Shown here in pieces: positions 11,201 through 24,073 of a DNA stretch of 64,000 nucleotides. The translations under genes were made by a program, and so were the position numbers. The number at the start of each line of letters is the position of its first letter. Positions within the stretch are counted from its first letter, which is position 1. The stretch spans positions 26,723,178 to 26,787,177 of the forward strand of contig CM067381.1 of the NCBI GenBank assembly GCA_034510155.1, read 5' to 3'. Below the pieces are notes generated by a model. It was given only the letters and a program-made list of their open reading frames with translations. It did no database searches and had not been told where the DNA came from. This DNA is from Eucriotettix oculatus. Lineage: Eukaryota; Arthropoda; Insecta; Orthoptera; Tetrigidae.

Positions 11201-14200
11201 ATATACTAAAATGACATGAAATTAGAATAGTTTCAAACCATGTATTGCATATTTAAAATATTTTTAGCATATTTCCTAATGTAACGCGGAAGGCTGTTAT
11301 AAAAGTGACGCCAACGGTGAGGTTTATTAATAAAATTTCGAAATTTATTACAAAATTATTAAAAATGGTTCTGACTGAGAAACCAGTGCCTTGTGCACTT
11401 GTTCGTCTTCTAGAGCTCCTTGGACACTCTTCGCAAGTTTTGAGACACTTAAACAAAATTCATGAACAGGCTGATTTCTTGTTTCTTGCCATTCCCGAAC
11501 CCATGGCATATCCCGCCTCTGGTCCCTCCCTTCGTCAGTTCCTCATTTCCTACTTACGCCTCCCTCGTGGACGTGCTGCAAATAAGGAAGCGGAAATGGA
11601 ACTGAGAGCGAGGAAACGCCGGTGAAGAATACGTGTACATCCGCAGACAGAGGGAAGAAACCTCCCGGCAACCACCAGAAAAGGAATGCTTGCTCTCAAT
11701 AAATTTAATTTTCTCTGAGGTAACGAGTTTTGTGCGGATAAAACGAGAAATCAGAGGAAGGATAACCTGACGTTAATTGCCGAAAACAATTCTCCAGGAA
11801 ATGGAGAACGGAATATAATGAAATGTAATAAAGGGATCAGATGAAAATTCTTTGTTCATCACGAAATTATTTCTGGGTAAGACTACTGTGGTCCAAAAAA
11901 TTATCCTAAATGCGAAATGCAGGCAGACAAATAACCACAGCCTAAAAGCAAATAATATCATGACTAATTTTGAAACCTACAGTGAAACCGAAATGCTGGA
12001 TTCATCATTCGTCAAATAAAATTGGTAAATAAAAAATGGTCTTGAAGGGTGTGAAAGGGACACGGGAACAAATGGCGAAACGGGGAATGGAAGTGGTTGT
12101 ATATCAAACCTGGTTTGATAGCAGGTAGCAGCCGCTATCCTAGGAGCAGGAGTAGTAGGACGCCTGGCAATTATTAAATATATCGCAAGATATCAAACAA
12201 TATATGATTTATTGAATATAAGAGGAACATATGGCTCATGCAGAGTGAACGGTTTTTGATATATTCCTTCTAAAAAATTCTATATTTTACCAAGCTTCTA
12301 CTGTTGTTTATACTATTATCGAGAACTACAGAATGATTTTAAAAAAAATTAAACGGTCTATGTGTTTATATTACTCAGACATTGGTTATTTCACTAATTT
12401 TTATATATTTTTTATCATCATTTTCTTGTAATGGTTAGTAAAACTGACAACAATTTAATACATTAAAATAGAATAAAAAATACTGTAAATAGAAGTTTGA
12501 GCAACTGAAATCTCAGTGGCTGATTATTCGAAACCTGCTCCTAGGAAATAACTAAAACTGTGGACCCTATTTCCAATCAAAATAATTTTCAGGACTCAGT
12601 GAGGTGGCTTTTTTAAAATTCAATCATAAATGTTACCAGTCTATAAATTTTAATGGAACTGTTTTTACATTTTAAATTTCACGTCCTGCCTCATTTTTTA
12701 TTGAGCTTAAGTTTCCTATCACGCTCATTATGATCATAATCGTCGAAATATTATAGCTAATAATTCTCTATTCCACTCGTCTACCTACATTAGGGTTTCA
12801 TTAAAAAAAACATTCTGTACAATCCATGAGAATCTCTTGGGTAATGGTTCTTTGTGTGACTGTTCCTTGTAGGTGTTATGTTTTTGTCGAGAGATGGACA
12901 GCTGCAATAAAATATTGAAAGCGTTCTTCCTTAAGTCTAATTATTTTATTTTTCAGAGGAAGACTTAAGTTCACCTACTATACCGTGTATTTTTGTTGAG
13001 CGAGTTGGATGGTAAGAGACCTTAGCATCTGCCTCAATTGACCATGACGTTTACAACCTTCAAATCGCCCTGTAAATTCCCTCCTGCGCCGGCCGCGGCG
13101 GAGCAACAGAAATAAAACACAACTCCGAAGTTGGCCCATGAATAATTCACTGGCAATGGTCGTTAGAGCGACCGACCCCTTCCTTCCTCGTGCATGGCGT
13201 CCGTACTTTATGCATTCTGATTACAGGCAAGGACGTCGATTCCCAGGTGGCGCTGTACAGGGCTTGTTATATCGCACGACCACCTCAGTTATTAATGTCA
13301 AACGGTCAGGACATCCGGACTCAATAACAACGGACAAGATGACTGCTGTTTGCTGCGGTGGCGGCCAAGAAACGAATGGCCGAGGACAGATTGCCACCAC
13401 TGGACCAGACATCCTCACCGCATCTCCAAAAGACTTCACATACCAACAGAACGTCAACTGATTGGCAAACACTGGTACTTATTGGTCATTAACAACTCTT
13501 ACGTGACATAATAATTAAATCATTCATATCATTTCAAGCAGGTCTCAATCACAGCTACAGCAAATCGCTCCACAAATTCTCTAAACAGAGAGAAAATATT
13601 CACCCTAAGAATTTATAGAATTAAAATTAAAGGTGATCTGGGATATGGGATTATTATAATAATAATAACAGGATATAAGGGTCTGTAGTCATTAATGAAA
13701 TCGGACTGTCTTGTCGCGCTTCTTATAACGAAACTCGATTGAATAAGTTCAAGTGACGCTCGGTACCAAAATAAATTGGCCAATGAGAGAAACGGCCAAT
13801 TTCACACTTCGGTCGTCATTTTTTCCCCTCGAGGGCAATTAACGTGACTAATTGGTGCTGTAAAACGTCTGAAGCAATATTAAAGTTGCCCCCCCGAGGA
13901 CAAAAGTTTTCCACATTGAAACACTGTTCCGTCCGCCGGTCGCCGTCTCTTTTGTCCCATCGTGTTTATTAGCGCAATTTAAAGCTCAGTGAGGACATAA
14001 ACGTTTCCGGGACACAATCTGGCGGCACAAGTTTTGATGACTGTGGCCCCCGTTAAAGCGTTTTCCTTCTGTGTAATTAGTTTTCCAAGCTGGAGACGTT
14101 CGCCCTCGGCTCCTCTTCTCCTCCTCCTCCTCATCCTCCTCCTCTCGAAATTGGTGGCAAAGTAAATACGCCGGTGTTTTCTCTCGGGCTGCAATTCATG

Positions 14201-14920
14201 TCTTCACACAATTTAACCCAGGTAAACAGTCTTCCAGCCGGCTCCAAATTAAACCCCACTAAATATACGAGGCGGTGGAGAACGTTTCTCCAGTATAACA
14301 GTGTATAAAATAACTAAGCTACAGCTGGAGCATTTCCCAATTTTATTGTCCGTCACTGGATAAATCAAGAGACTTCAATATTGTTCTACCTTATGTCTTC
14401 TGAGGGATGTGATTGTGCCCAGGAATTTCTCCTAGTGTTTACCTAAATATTATTAATTATTCGGATGATCAACGTTCATTAATTATTAATTATATTCTAC
14501 ATCAATTAACTAGGAAAGATTTATCAACGAGATGACTTCAGTCTAAACTTTCATTTACTTAATTTTGGATAAATGCTCAAGGAAAATTTAGTATCTGTTT
14601 CCTTGACCAATGACGACTCTGGCGACACTGCTTCCTCACATTCAGTTTTTTTATCTATAATGCATACAAAAAAGAGAAAATTCTTTGAATTTTTTAATTA
14701 GATAAAGCCTTTAAACCCGTTGCCAAAAATTCGGAATACTTGAGTCGCTTAAGAGACTCGAAGATCGCAATTACTAACCTTTCCCCCCTATGAATTATTA
14801 GGGGAGGACTCTGTCTCGCTCTTGCAATCAAATAATTTAGTAAATCTACGAATAAATAAATTTTACATACCTTTTTAGCATATTTATATGTATTGAAAAA
14901 AATTAGACTTTTACACAATT
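11201..14920. other. Unique DNA, no recognised gene
   Basis: Holds no repeat family I can place. Overlapping short open frames at 11305-11625 (106 codons, +) and 13138-13472 (107 +, 83 -) have no recognisable domains. A CCT/TCC microsatellite lies at 14117-14148. The stretch 13720-14290 is less AT-rich and not obviously repetitive, so it is a candidate regulatory island. Confidence 0.4.
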
Positions 14921-14924
14921 CCTT

Positions 14925-15480
14925 CTAATGCTAATTTTAAAAGATCCTTATGTCTCAAAACGTGGCAATTAATTTATCCCTTCTCTTGGCCAACGTCGTA
15001 TTGTTCTCTCTTCCCCTATTCTGCTTCGAACTTCATCGTTAGTGATTCTATCCACCCAACTCATTCTCCTAACAGCACCACATTTCAAAAGCTTCTATCC
15101 TTTTCCTTTCCGTAACTCCTACCGTCCACGTTTCGCGCCCTCATAACGACACACTCCATACGAACATTTTTAGCAATGATTTCCTAATATTCACACTTAA
15201 GTAAATTCAACTCTTTCTCGAAACACATACTTGCCTGTTCTATCCTGCCCAAGTAGCAGAATTCCTTAACTTGCTTCAAAAATATCCCTTCCCAATGAAA
15301 CAGCCTTTGTTATTCCACTGTTTCCCATACTACACTCCATTACCTTAATTTTCCCTCTATTGATCCTCATATTGAACTCATTCTCCACGACCAAGTTCAT
15401 GCCATTTATTATGGTGTTCTTATGACTCCTCTAATGCAGCAATATCATCGGTAAAGCGTAAGGATTTTTCCTCTGCAGAA
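14925..15480 (-). pseudogene. RTE-like LINE fragment, C-terminal part
   Basis: Reverse-strand remnant. Read from 15480 downward it contains the NGMNLVVENEFNMRINRGK-like tract, the KQVKEFCYL block, the C-terminal CETWTVGVT and ERKRIEAFEMWC stretches, then VDRITNDEV and TLAKRRDKLIATF. The 3' tail is missing. Several frameshifts break it. It lies head-to-head with the plus-strand fragment 15505-15612, with only a short unrelated spacer between them. Confidence 0.75.
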
Positions 15481-15504
15481 TAATTATAATTTGTTATTAG
15501 ACCA

Positions 15505-15612
15505 TAAGGGTACGAAAGTGATCCTGGGGAAAGAGTGCAACATGAGGATTAATAGAGGGAAAATGAAGGTAATGGAGTGTAGTACGGGAAACATTGGAAT
15601 AGCAGAGGGTGT
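15505..15612 (+). pseudogene. Short RTE-like LINE fragment
   Basis: Matches the family tract VILGKECNMRINRGKMKVME and CSTGNIGIAEGV on the plus strand. Only about 108 bases are present, with different sequence on both sides. It duplicates a tract also in the minus-strand fragment just upstream, so it derives from a second copy, not an inversion of the first. Confidence 0.65.
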
Positions 15613-15619
15613 TAGAAAT

Positions 15620-17332
15620 GAGAGTTCTGACAGTTGAGTATGAAAAATCCTATATTTATTCTGCATAACACAAGTCAGTTCAAAATACAACTGACAGTAT
15701 CCAATTCGTCTGGATTATAATTTATATACATTCATGAGTTATTCTATATTGGATTCTCCTGTCTTTTATTTCCATATTTGTTAAATGGCTGCTTAGACAA
15801 GAAGAAAGAAAGCACTCTTTCATTTAAATTTTCGTAGTGTTCCGTTTAGTTTAATAATGACGTCAGTTTCTTCTACTGGAACCTGTCAAGCTTTCACGAA
15901 AAATGGAGCTCAATTAACTTGGGAGTAATGACGGAAAAAACTTCCCCTTCCAACAAGTGTTTTATAATTTATTAGTTTCCTGTTCCGAATCACCTCGTAA
16001 CTGGCATAATATTTTTAGTCGAAACGGGAATGATAATTGAATTTAACGAGAAAAAAGGTATCGCGGAAAACATGCATGTTGTGATTAGACATGTACCAAG
16101 ATACTTCGTCGTTCATTGAAATTAACCTCAACTTCGGTCTCGTTTTTCCCCACCAGTTACATATATTTATCGGTAAATAGGAATGTGGTACTCCATAAAT
16201 TGGTGCATGCTCGAGTACTCACGAGAGGAAAAGGGGGGAATATATTTGAGCTTGAGTTGACGTTGGAAAATGTGGTAGCCTAGCAACACCTGTCTAGATA
16301 TTTATAAGCAATAAGTTCAAAACTCGAAAAGACAACATCCTGAAATATTAAATAATTTGCTAATTTAACTTGTTTCTTTTACCCTTTGAATCAGGTTGTG
16401 GCTACACAACACGCACACATCGTTAAAGTTTATGCTCATGTTGGTCTCTGCGCACGTAATTAAAAGTTTTCGTTTAAAGATGGGGTAAAAAAGGGAGGAG
16501 GTGGTAATAAATAATTAATGGAATATTTTACTGTAAGGAGGACAGGTCAATCACATTAACACGATTAGGGGGATTAAGGGGCAAGGAAAAGTAAGCAGAA
16601 TGGGGAGAGCTTTACGCTTCGACTTGTAATGTCATCCTTTGGCCCTCAAAATAACGTAATTTTGCCTGACACGATTATATACTTATAAATCTGACAGCTA
16701 CGTTAATTTAAGAATTAGTGAAAAACTGAAACTATAAAATTAATTAATTATATTATAATATAAAAATTGTTCTCTAAAGTGAATCCAATAAATGTTTTCT
16801 GTTTATAAAAGTGGGGAACAGGTATGATATTATATTACTATTTGCGTATTCGATATTACTCGGGATTCATTTATATTAGCCTAACAATAAGACGAGAAAT
16901 AAATTATAAAATATAGGCGCCATATTGGATGATTTACAAATGACGGAATTCATTCTATTCTCTGCCTTTGTAATTCCTCCATGACGTCATAGAGTTGCGT
17001 GTGCATATCGTTTTCGTCACAGATGTACACATTTTTAACTATAATTTCTTCCACCTTTATGGCAAGAGGTTTCTCAACGCCAAACAATTTTTTCTCCGTT
17101 CTTCTTTCAAAGAATATTTTTAACAAATTTTGATGTAATTTTACCACACTCTTCTTCTTCTTAAGCCCTACAGCCGGTTGCCAGCCAAGACTGTCTAAAT
17201 CAATTTCCTCAGTTCATTTTCAATTAATCATCCTCCGCACCAAACCTTATCAAAAAAGTTTGTCACCCTTCGCCATCTACAGCATTCGGTGCACACATCA
17301 ATTTTGTATGGATAGTGTCACCTCTGAGAGCC
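15620..17332. other. Unique DNA, no recognised gene
   Basis: AT-rich with no recognised family. One minus-strand open frame (16950-17147, 65 aa) reads KVEEIIVKNVYICDENDMHT, then QLYDVMEELQRQ. It has ordinary protein-like composition but no domain I recognise and no flanking coding signal. It might be an exon remnant or another transposon fragment. Confidence 0.35.
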
Positions 17333-17428
17333 TGCAGCCACAGCTCAGCGGTTGAGAGCGGGAATGAAAAAATAAATGTGGACTCGGGTTCGAGTCCCAC
17401 TCAACGCAACAGTTTTTTATTTATTTAC
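17333..17428 (+). mobile_element. tRNA-derived SINE head
   Basis: An A-box-like AGCTCAGCGGTTGAGAGC at 17341-17358 and a B box GGGTTCGAGTCCC at 17387-17399 lie at roughly tRNA spacing. The anticodon arm is replaced by an A-rich stretch that does not fold, so it is not a functional tRNA. It ends in a T-rich stretch. An internal pol III promoter is likely, but the body that would define the SINE family is not clear. Confidence 0.5.
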
Positions 17429-17429
17429 T

Positions 17430-19410
17430 TTATGTACCTTTCGTTTCTATAACTTTGTTTCTGGAATATTCCACAAATGTATAAATTGTGCTGGACCTCG
17501 AAGCGGAGGCAGTCTTTCGCGAGCACGAGCATTTGTACAGCACTTCGTGTTAAATGAACGACGTCTACAAGCTCAAGCAGTGTGTGCTACTGTATCTCAC
17601 GATCCTTCAGAAACGTGACAATATAAATACTGTCGAAAATTACGAAAAAATTATTCATTTTTCTGAGTTATAAAATACAAACAATGGTCGAGGGTCAGTT
17701 CTTGTTGAAATGTGAGGTAAGTTAACTAGCTTAAGGAGCGACGATGTTTGCCCTGAAAACAAAGTCTGGTGGTCAGGTGTTGAAGCTGCTTAGCTGGCTA
17801 GTGTTAAGGAAGGGCCCCCGCTAACCGGTAATTGAAGTGTTGTGTTCGTCTGCCCGAGATCTAATTACAGTGAGCCTGCGAAGAGGAGAGGAGAAGAGAG
17901 GAGAGAGGGGATAAACAAAGTTAGGCCTGGTCCGGAGGCGAATTGACAGGCCGTCTGGCAGGTAATTACTGCTACAACAATGGCGGAGTTTATCGAAACA
18001 GTTGCGCCGCCGTCCTGTCACTTGTTAAACACTTTCTTTTCCAACGCAATCATCAGCGATCGACCACACCCAGAGTGCTCCTCTGTGGTCCACCAAGTAG
18101 TTAACCACCCGGCTGGGCTCAGACTGATGCAAAAATGTTTTATCGGAGGGTTGGCTCGCATTAATGGTGGCCAAGACGTCACGATACTTCAACTATGACA
18201 GCAATCATGTGGAAGAAGACTCCACAACCATTTATTTTACACTTCAGGTCATTCTAATCTATCACCGGACACCACCAATTTTTTTGAAGATATTTGTAGA
18301 TGGAAAATGGTGAAACTGTCAGCCCGATAATCAGCTTCTATGAGGAGGAATCTGAGCTCAAAGGCTTCGAGGCATTGATAAAAAAGAATCAGTCCGACTA
18401 AGCAGCAGCTCGATCTTACTTGACGATCAACAATAATTGAGAAATGGTGAGACACAAGAAAAAGCAACCTCAATTATTGAAATGAAATTAACAATGGCCA
18501 ATTAATACTGTAATTTTCTACCCTTTTACTTTTTTCTTTGAGTCTTATTATGCACCCAGCTAAAACTTGAATAATTCTAATGACGTAGGATGGTAATAAT
18601 CTGGCTGGATCAGAATAGGTTAAAGGAAAATTAATTGATGAATCTTCACCAGCGATCAAAAGGAAACGAAATACTATGGGATCTTTGTTCGAGAATTTTC
18701 AGAAATTTAATGTAAATATGAAAGAAGATAAATGGACTGTAAGGGTACAGGAGCCAAGCCGAAAGGGAGTTGAAACTGTTAATGAATACTTCCGAGGTTC
18801 CCTTTGACATTGAGTCTGATCGCCACCCCTCAGCGTGAATTTCCGTGGAGCGTGGAAGAAAACCAACCACGGTCCAGGATTGTCACGTGGCTACTTTAAA
18901 TCTCGTTGAAACCGAGTTTATAGCAGCCTATCATTGAAAGCCGAAACTACAGGAAATCTGCACAGACGTCTGTTGGTTTCCTGCCGAATTAATTCTCATA
19001 TAGCCTCTTCCGACTGGTTTCCTCAAGAAACTTTTAACCGAATTTGCAATTATATTAAATTATACTGATGTATTAATGACAAAAATTGCACTATGCGAAA
19101 AAAGGTTTATGTTCCTCGGCCTTATGAAGTTACCTAAAAATCTCCCTTTCACAGGGTGGGTCCTCTTAATCCCGCTCCTCTCAGTTTTACCACAACTCAG
19201 TAAGTGATACAGTTGTGGCGTAGCTACAGGGACACTATTTTTTAAAATATTGTAAAATTTGTGGTTTGGTTTATATAGTGTATTTAAAATTGAGTAATGA
19301 TGATAATTAAGTGGGTTTTCTGAGTTGCGTACCTTTTTTTAGTACTATATTACTACTAATTTTTTTTAAATGTTTGTCTTTCTTGTTAACACGAGGTGTA
19401 TTAGTGTTTC
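17430..19410. other. Unique DNA, no recognised gene
   Basis: Contains a purine-rich GAGGAGAGGAGAAGAGAGG stretch near 17880-17910 and a less AT-rich interval 17750-18200. Open frames are all under 81 codons and unconvincing. No repeat family recognised. Confidence 0.4.
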
Positions 19411-19415
19411 TCCAC

Positions 19416-19448
19416 CTGACAAAGGTACAAATAAGTACCGAAACGTTG
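19416..19448 (+). ncRNA. Hammerhead motif H7 (GGUAC family)
   Basis: CUGACAA (19416-19422; invariant G8 changed to A), an extra A, a perfect 5-bp stem II GGUAC/GUACC with AAAUAA loop, then GAAA (19440-19443), CGUU and G. Only the G8 change separates it from a full core. The sister motif at 39.8 kb has the same stem II. Confidence 0.6.
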
Positions 19449-19449
19449 T

Positions 19450-21260
19450 TTTGTCCTCTTTGGAAATTATTAAAAATAAAGTCACGTTATCACCACTTTT
19501 CGAATTTCGGAACTAGTTTTTTAAATTTTCTGCATCCATTTTGTGGTATCACCTCCCGATTCTAATACAAAGAGCACAATGACTTAATTTGAAATATACT
19601 AAATTGTTGTAATCAATATTAAATATAATATTGAATACAATATTAAATTTATTTCATCCCTGGAAGACTACCCTCGACGTACACTATTCTGTACCTGAAA
19701 GAATAAAAGAAATACTGAAGCAGTAAGCAAGTGCTTTCTCGCCTATGATATTGCCATTGCAAATTGCAAAAAGTTACAAAGAATATCTCTGGCATCCGTG
19801 AGAAATATATGCCGCCGTCTCATAAAATTCAACAACGCCACTTTACACGTCACGAAAGAGAGGGCCGAGGTGAGGTGAGGTGAGGGCGCTGCTAAAAGCT
19901 ATGTTTCACTTTGACATCATTGGACGGGGAATTTTTATATTTCAGATTGTGCCCTGGGAAATAACTTTCGCAAAACAACAGCTACAAAGGCTCAGTACTT
20001 GCTGTGTATGTGCCGCTACCTGGGTACATGCCGACTATTATTCTCAAACGCAGCAAACGAAAATAAATACAAATTTATATTTATTCTTAGGATCAGCGTC
20101 CATCAACTATAATATTCCAGAATTGTATTCTTTCCCATTCTATTTTTTTTAAATTGATACTTTCCTTAGACATTACATGGACATCTGTCCATTTATTTTA
20201 ATGATGACTAAAAAACTCCAAAACTATCATTTTTTTAAATTAGTTCAGAAATAAATTTTTGGGCTGATAAGGTTTTTAACTTCGCACTGATCATTTACTA
20301 ATTTTGTTAGAAAAAATAGTAAAAGAACTTTAGGACAATAGTTTTGGCATAATCTCTACAAAATATTATTCCAAAGATATTCCCAATTATAAAGCTGTAT
20401 ATTAATATTTAAAAAAACATTTTCTATTGCACAAATTGTTATTAAGTATCCAAATTTGGCAAAGAGGAGGCATTGTACAATTTATTTTAATTCATTCCCG
20501 GTATTTTTTTCAAACATCTACTTTCCTCTTGATGCAGTTAGGTTACAATCTCATACTGGTGTAAATAGTTCAAATTAGTTATTTTAAAGAAATAAATATT
20601 CCTAGAGAAAACTCGGTAACTATCCTTCTTATTATAATTATGTATCTTAAACTCCGAATTAAGGAAGATTATCCCTGGATTTTCCGGTCAAACTTTTCCT
20701 CTGAGAAATAATTGCCGTAAGGAGTACGTGGAATCCAGTAGCGATTAAATAATGACGTTACTTTAGGTAGCCGAGGGAAAGGGGAAAAAAAAGGTAAAGT
20801 CAGCAACCACGCAGCATCTGCATTCTTTATTACTCCATCCGAACACGTGTTTTAATGCTCCAACGACTACAAGGTTTTATTCTGCCACTAATATTTTACT
20901 CTACTGCAATAAACACTCACACAGAAGCGGATCTCCTGAGCTGGACTCTCTTACACTTGGCCGGGGATGTATTTCTATCTAAATGCACATCACACCACAT
21001 CTTTAAAAAAAATAATGAAATAAATTGAAGTAAAATTTTGTCATCTGATGTGAAATGTGTTTGTAGTTCTCCAGTTAAAAATACGGCAGTAGTCGAAATC
21101 TCCTAATGGAATTATTTTAAAATTCGTTACTTTGCCAGAATAAAAAAAATGGAACCGCGAAAACGTTGTATTTCGTTAAAAAACAGAAACTATCTCGTTT
21201 AACACACGATAGAGTAGGTGAATCAAAAATAAGAGGCCGTTGAACTGGACTCAAAAAAGC
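19450..21260. other. Unique AT-rich DNA
   Basis: No gene recognised. A GAGGTGAGGTGAGGTGAGGG tandem run lies at about 19868-19888. Otherwise it is AT-rich single-copy sequence. Confidence 0.4.
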
Positions 21261-21264
21261 AAGA

Positions 21265-22035
21265 GTTTCAAGCGTAAGTTTTTTTAAAAAAATTATGCTA
21301 CAAGATATTCCTATTTACACGACACCAGTGTGATGTAATTATCAAATTAACCTGAACTCCTTTCATTTCAGGGATACAAAAAATTAATTAATGTGAATGA
21401 ATTCACGTGCTTTAGTTTGTATCCGTCCACAGAGCACCCGAGTGTTCTGTTATTACACGAAGGAAATAAGGCTATTAAATGGTCAGTACACCATACACGT
21501 AGAAAAGTGAATCTAGGTTCGCGCAACAAAAATCAGAACATACGTCCATTAAAAACATGAAGAAGAAACGCCCAGAGAGTTTTTAAATGTCGAAGTTGGA
21601 CGAGTTTTACGGACGAATAGAGTAGTTTAGCGAAAATAAGACGACACAAAACCTGAGAAACTTCCCAGCATAAGTTGTAATTTAAAAAATTATGCTATGG
21701 TAAATTTCTTATCAAACGATACCAAAGTGATGAAATTATCAAGTAATCCAGAACTCCTCATATTAGAGGGGAAACAAACCATTAATTGATGTCGAGAATT
21801 TCAAGTACTGAACTTTGTAAGCTGTACTTAGAGAGAGTGACCCGATAGTCGTCTAATTCCAAGAAGGAAATAAGGATTCACCTTATAAAAAATTTCCTAC
21901 CGACAGGCAAGATTGAATCTAGAATCGCGGGACAAACCGCTAAAGAGCAACACCAAGATCAAAACATAAAGACGTTAAGGAAGAGGGAGAAGAAACATCT
22001 AGAGAGTTTAATTTCGAGTTAGAAAATTATTTGAG
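21265..22035 (+). repeat. Diverged tandem duplication, unit about 400 bp
   Basis: The second half (about 21662-22035) repeats the first (about 21265-21661) in the same order. Shared blocks include AAAATTATGCTA (offset 397), CCAGTGTGATGTAATTATCAA against CCAAAGTGATGAAATTATCAA, GGAAATAAGG, GAATCTAG with CGCG, and AGAGAGTTT (offset about 427). No ribozyme core or open frame is visible in either copy. Confidence 0.6.
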
Positions 22036-22039
22036 AAAA

Positions 22040-23478
22040 GAGAGAGTTAAATAATTAAGAGGTTGAATAGAGAACATCAGAGCTACAGTAATTAGGCAAT
22101 CTGGATCAGATATATTAAGAGGACAGCACGTCGTCATCATCATCATCAGAGGCCACATATATTGAGATCCACCTTTTGACGACACGAATTGAGAGACAAT
22201 ATTATTCAAGGAGGATAAAGGAAGAAGCAGCTCAGGAAAGGCAAAGGTGGAGAAGGAAATTCACAAAGTCGAAGGACCTGCCAGTAAGTATCCTTATAAT
22301 ACTCAGCCGATCGTTTTCTTGGTAACACAACCAGCTGCAAACGTTGCATCAACTTCAGTATAATTTAATTTCAGAATTGGCCAATTATTGTACTCAATCT
22401 TGTGCCAGAAAAAATTCAATCATATTAAAAGTTTTTTTAGTTACTTAAAAGCTACACCTCTATTAAATAATGAATTAAGTTATCTGAAAAATATTTTTTG
22501 TCCTATGGGAAGGAAAAACATTGCAGAAGGTTGCTGCTGGTGACTGATAGACGGGGTCGCTGTTCCTGGCAATGATGTAAATTTGTTATGAAATGTTCCA
22601 CGTGACTTACACATGTAAAATAAAGTAGATTGCCCTGCCTGGTGCAGCAATGGCCTGCAGGTAATTAAGCGAGCATCCTCCAAGCTCAGTCAGACGTCAG
22701 ACCACGTACTGCGCCGCATCCAGGAGGCGTCAAAACCCAACTGCGAAGATAATTAGTTCCAAAATCCCGCGGCGGCGACCTTCTCTTCCCTCTCCCTCTC
22801 CCGCGAAACCCTAAAACTTCTCCGTGCAGTGAGACGTTAAGGCGAAACCTCGGAACAGGTGTCGTGTTTGTCTCTCTAATGATACACGTACGAGACCACA
22901 CACACACACACTCCCCTAACGACCCCAGTAACCAAGTTATCCAGACACTATCTGGACTCTAGTCCACGTCAACAGCTCAGAACTGGTCCCACCGACATCT
23001 TCTAAAATTCATAACTATTCAGCTGATTGAGAAAAAAATGCACCGTTAGAAAGAGGAAACTTTTTACTCTTACAAAATTTAAATTATAGGCTTCCTCAAC
23101 ACCGGGTCGACCATGCTGGACAAAATGATTCAGCATACCTCACTGGACATTCATGAAAGTCTCAGCTTTTTTGCACTTCACTTCCAGCAGCAATGGTCAA
23201 ATTATGATTTTAAACATCGATTAATAAATTTATTCCATACTGAAATATGAGTTTCGACATCGTTGCAACGTAAAACCGAGAGGAGAAAAAATATAATAAA
23301 TTCAGAAATAAATTACATTACTTCCAATTAATCCTAACCATAAAGACGTGTTACAAACAAAACAGTGACCTTAACCTGCCTCATATTAAATAAATTACAG
23401 TATAATGGTTAATTATTTATTTAATATATCATCACTAAGTTTAGAGACCTATTAGTTGTCTCAAGAGATAAATAATTA
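22040..23478. other. Unique DNA with a less AT-rich island
   Basis: No gene recognised. The part at 22530-22930 is close to balanced composition, contains a CA repeat (22899-22912) and short open frames of 67-73 codons without domains. Confidence 0.4.
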
Positions 23479-23504
23479 ATGTTTAAATGAGGCCAAATTC
23501 AGAC

Positions 23505-23728
23505 CTTTTGGGGGGGGAGGTAACAGGCTACATGAGGGTGATCCTGAAACAGGCAACTCCCCTTTAATAGCATAGGAAGGGAATTGAAAAGGGGGATGCG
23601 GAAGGTAGAGAAAGGTAGCCAAGGGTTGACTAGGGCCCCCGGGCTATGATTTAAGGATCCTACCCGGTGTTTCATCTAAAGAGATGCAGGGAAAACCCTA
23701 GAAAACCTGCATCAGGTATGTCGGGCAC
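23505..23728 (-). repeat. Dispersed repeat X, inserted copy
   Basis: Reverse-complement match to 47840-48065, including the blocks GGATCCTACCCGGTGTTTC, GGGCCCCCGGGCTA and CCTTTAATAGCATAGGAAGG. It interrupts the left arm of the ribozyme element. Removing it rejoins CAGAC to AAAAATT as in the opposite arm. No open frame. Confidence 0.65.
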
Positions 23729-23771
23729 TTGAAAAATTAGTAAAACTTAACCAAAAATAATTTAAAAACAA

Positions 23772-23815
23772 CTGCATGTTTCGGTCCTGATCTGGACCCT
23801 CTTAACTCTCTTCAG
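23772..23815 (-). ncRNA. Hammerhead motif H8 (ACAUGU family, with insertion)
   Basis: CUGAAGA is intact on the minus strand. A 9-base partial duplication (GAGUUAAGA) pushes stem II away from it. Stem II GGUCC/GGACC is perfect with an AGAUCA loop, GAAA is intact, and stem III reads ACAUGC instead of ACAUGU. The insertion should prevent correct folding. Confidence 0.5.
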
Positions 23816-23839
23816 GTCGAACATTGAGTTCAGTTCAAC

Positions 23840-23875
23840 CTGAAGAGGGCCAGATCAGGACCGACAAATTTGTTG
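23840..23875 (+). ncRNA. Hammerhead-like motif H9 (right arm)
   Basis: CUGAAGA (23840-23846) and one extra G are followed by stem II GGCC/GGACC with AGAUCA loop. GACA replaces GAAA and AUUUGU replaces AUGU. It is the mirror partner of H8 in the inverted repeat. Confidence 0.45.
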
Positions 23876-23986
23876 TTTTTAAATTATTTTTGGTTAAATT
23901 TTTGTCTGTTTTTGGCCTCATTTAAATATTAACTTATAACTTCAAATACAATTCTCGGGTTTCAACCCGGGTCAAAGTTTGTTGAC

Positions 23987-24023
23987 TCAACGTTTCGACA
24001 GCAAGCTCCGCCATCGTCGTCAA
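23987..24023 (-). ncRNA. Hammerhead motif H10
   Basis: On the minus strand: UUGACGA (C3 changed to U), one extra C, a 6-bp stem II GAUGGC/GCUGUC using two G-U pairs, loop GGAGCUU, an intact GAAA, ACGU and a cleavable U. Only C3 differs from the core consensus. Confidence 0.6.
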
Positions 24024-24037
24024 TTAGACTGTCTACA

Positions 24038-24073
24038 CTGACTACTATGGCGGATCTTGATGTCGAAACGTTG
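24038..24073 (+). ncRNA. Hammerhead-like motif H11
   Basis: CUGACUA (G8 changed to U), an extra C, a stem II with two mismatches (UAUGGC/GAUGUC), intact GAAA at 24065-24068, then CGUU. It is the opposite-strand partner of H10. Confidence 0.5.

Noticed and set aside
17341..17410. Possible true tRNA gene
   Set aside because: A and B boxes are present but the anticodon arm is an A-rich unpaired stretch and the acceptor stem does not pair.
21130..21175. GAAAACGTTG after AT-rich sequence as another hammerhead
   Set aside because: No CUGANGA box or stem II precedes it.
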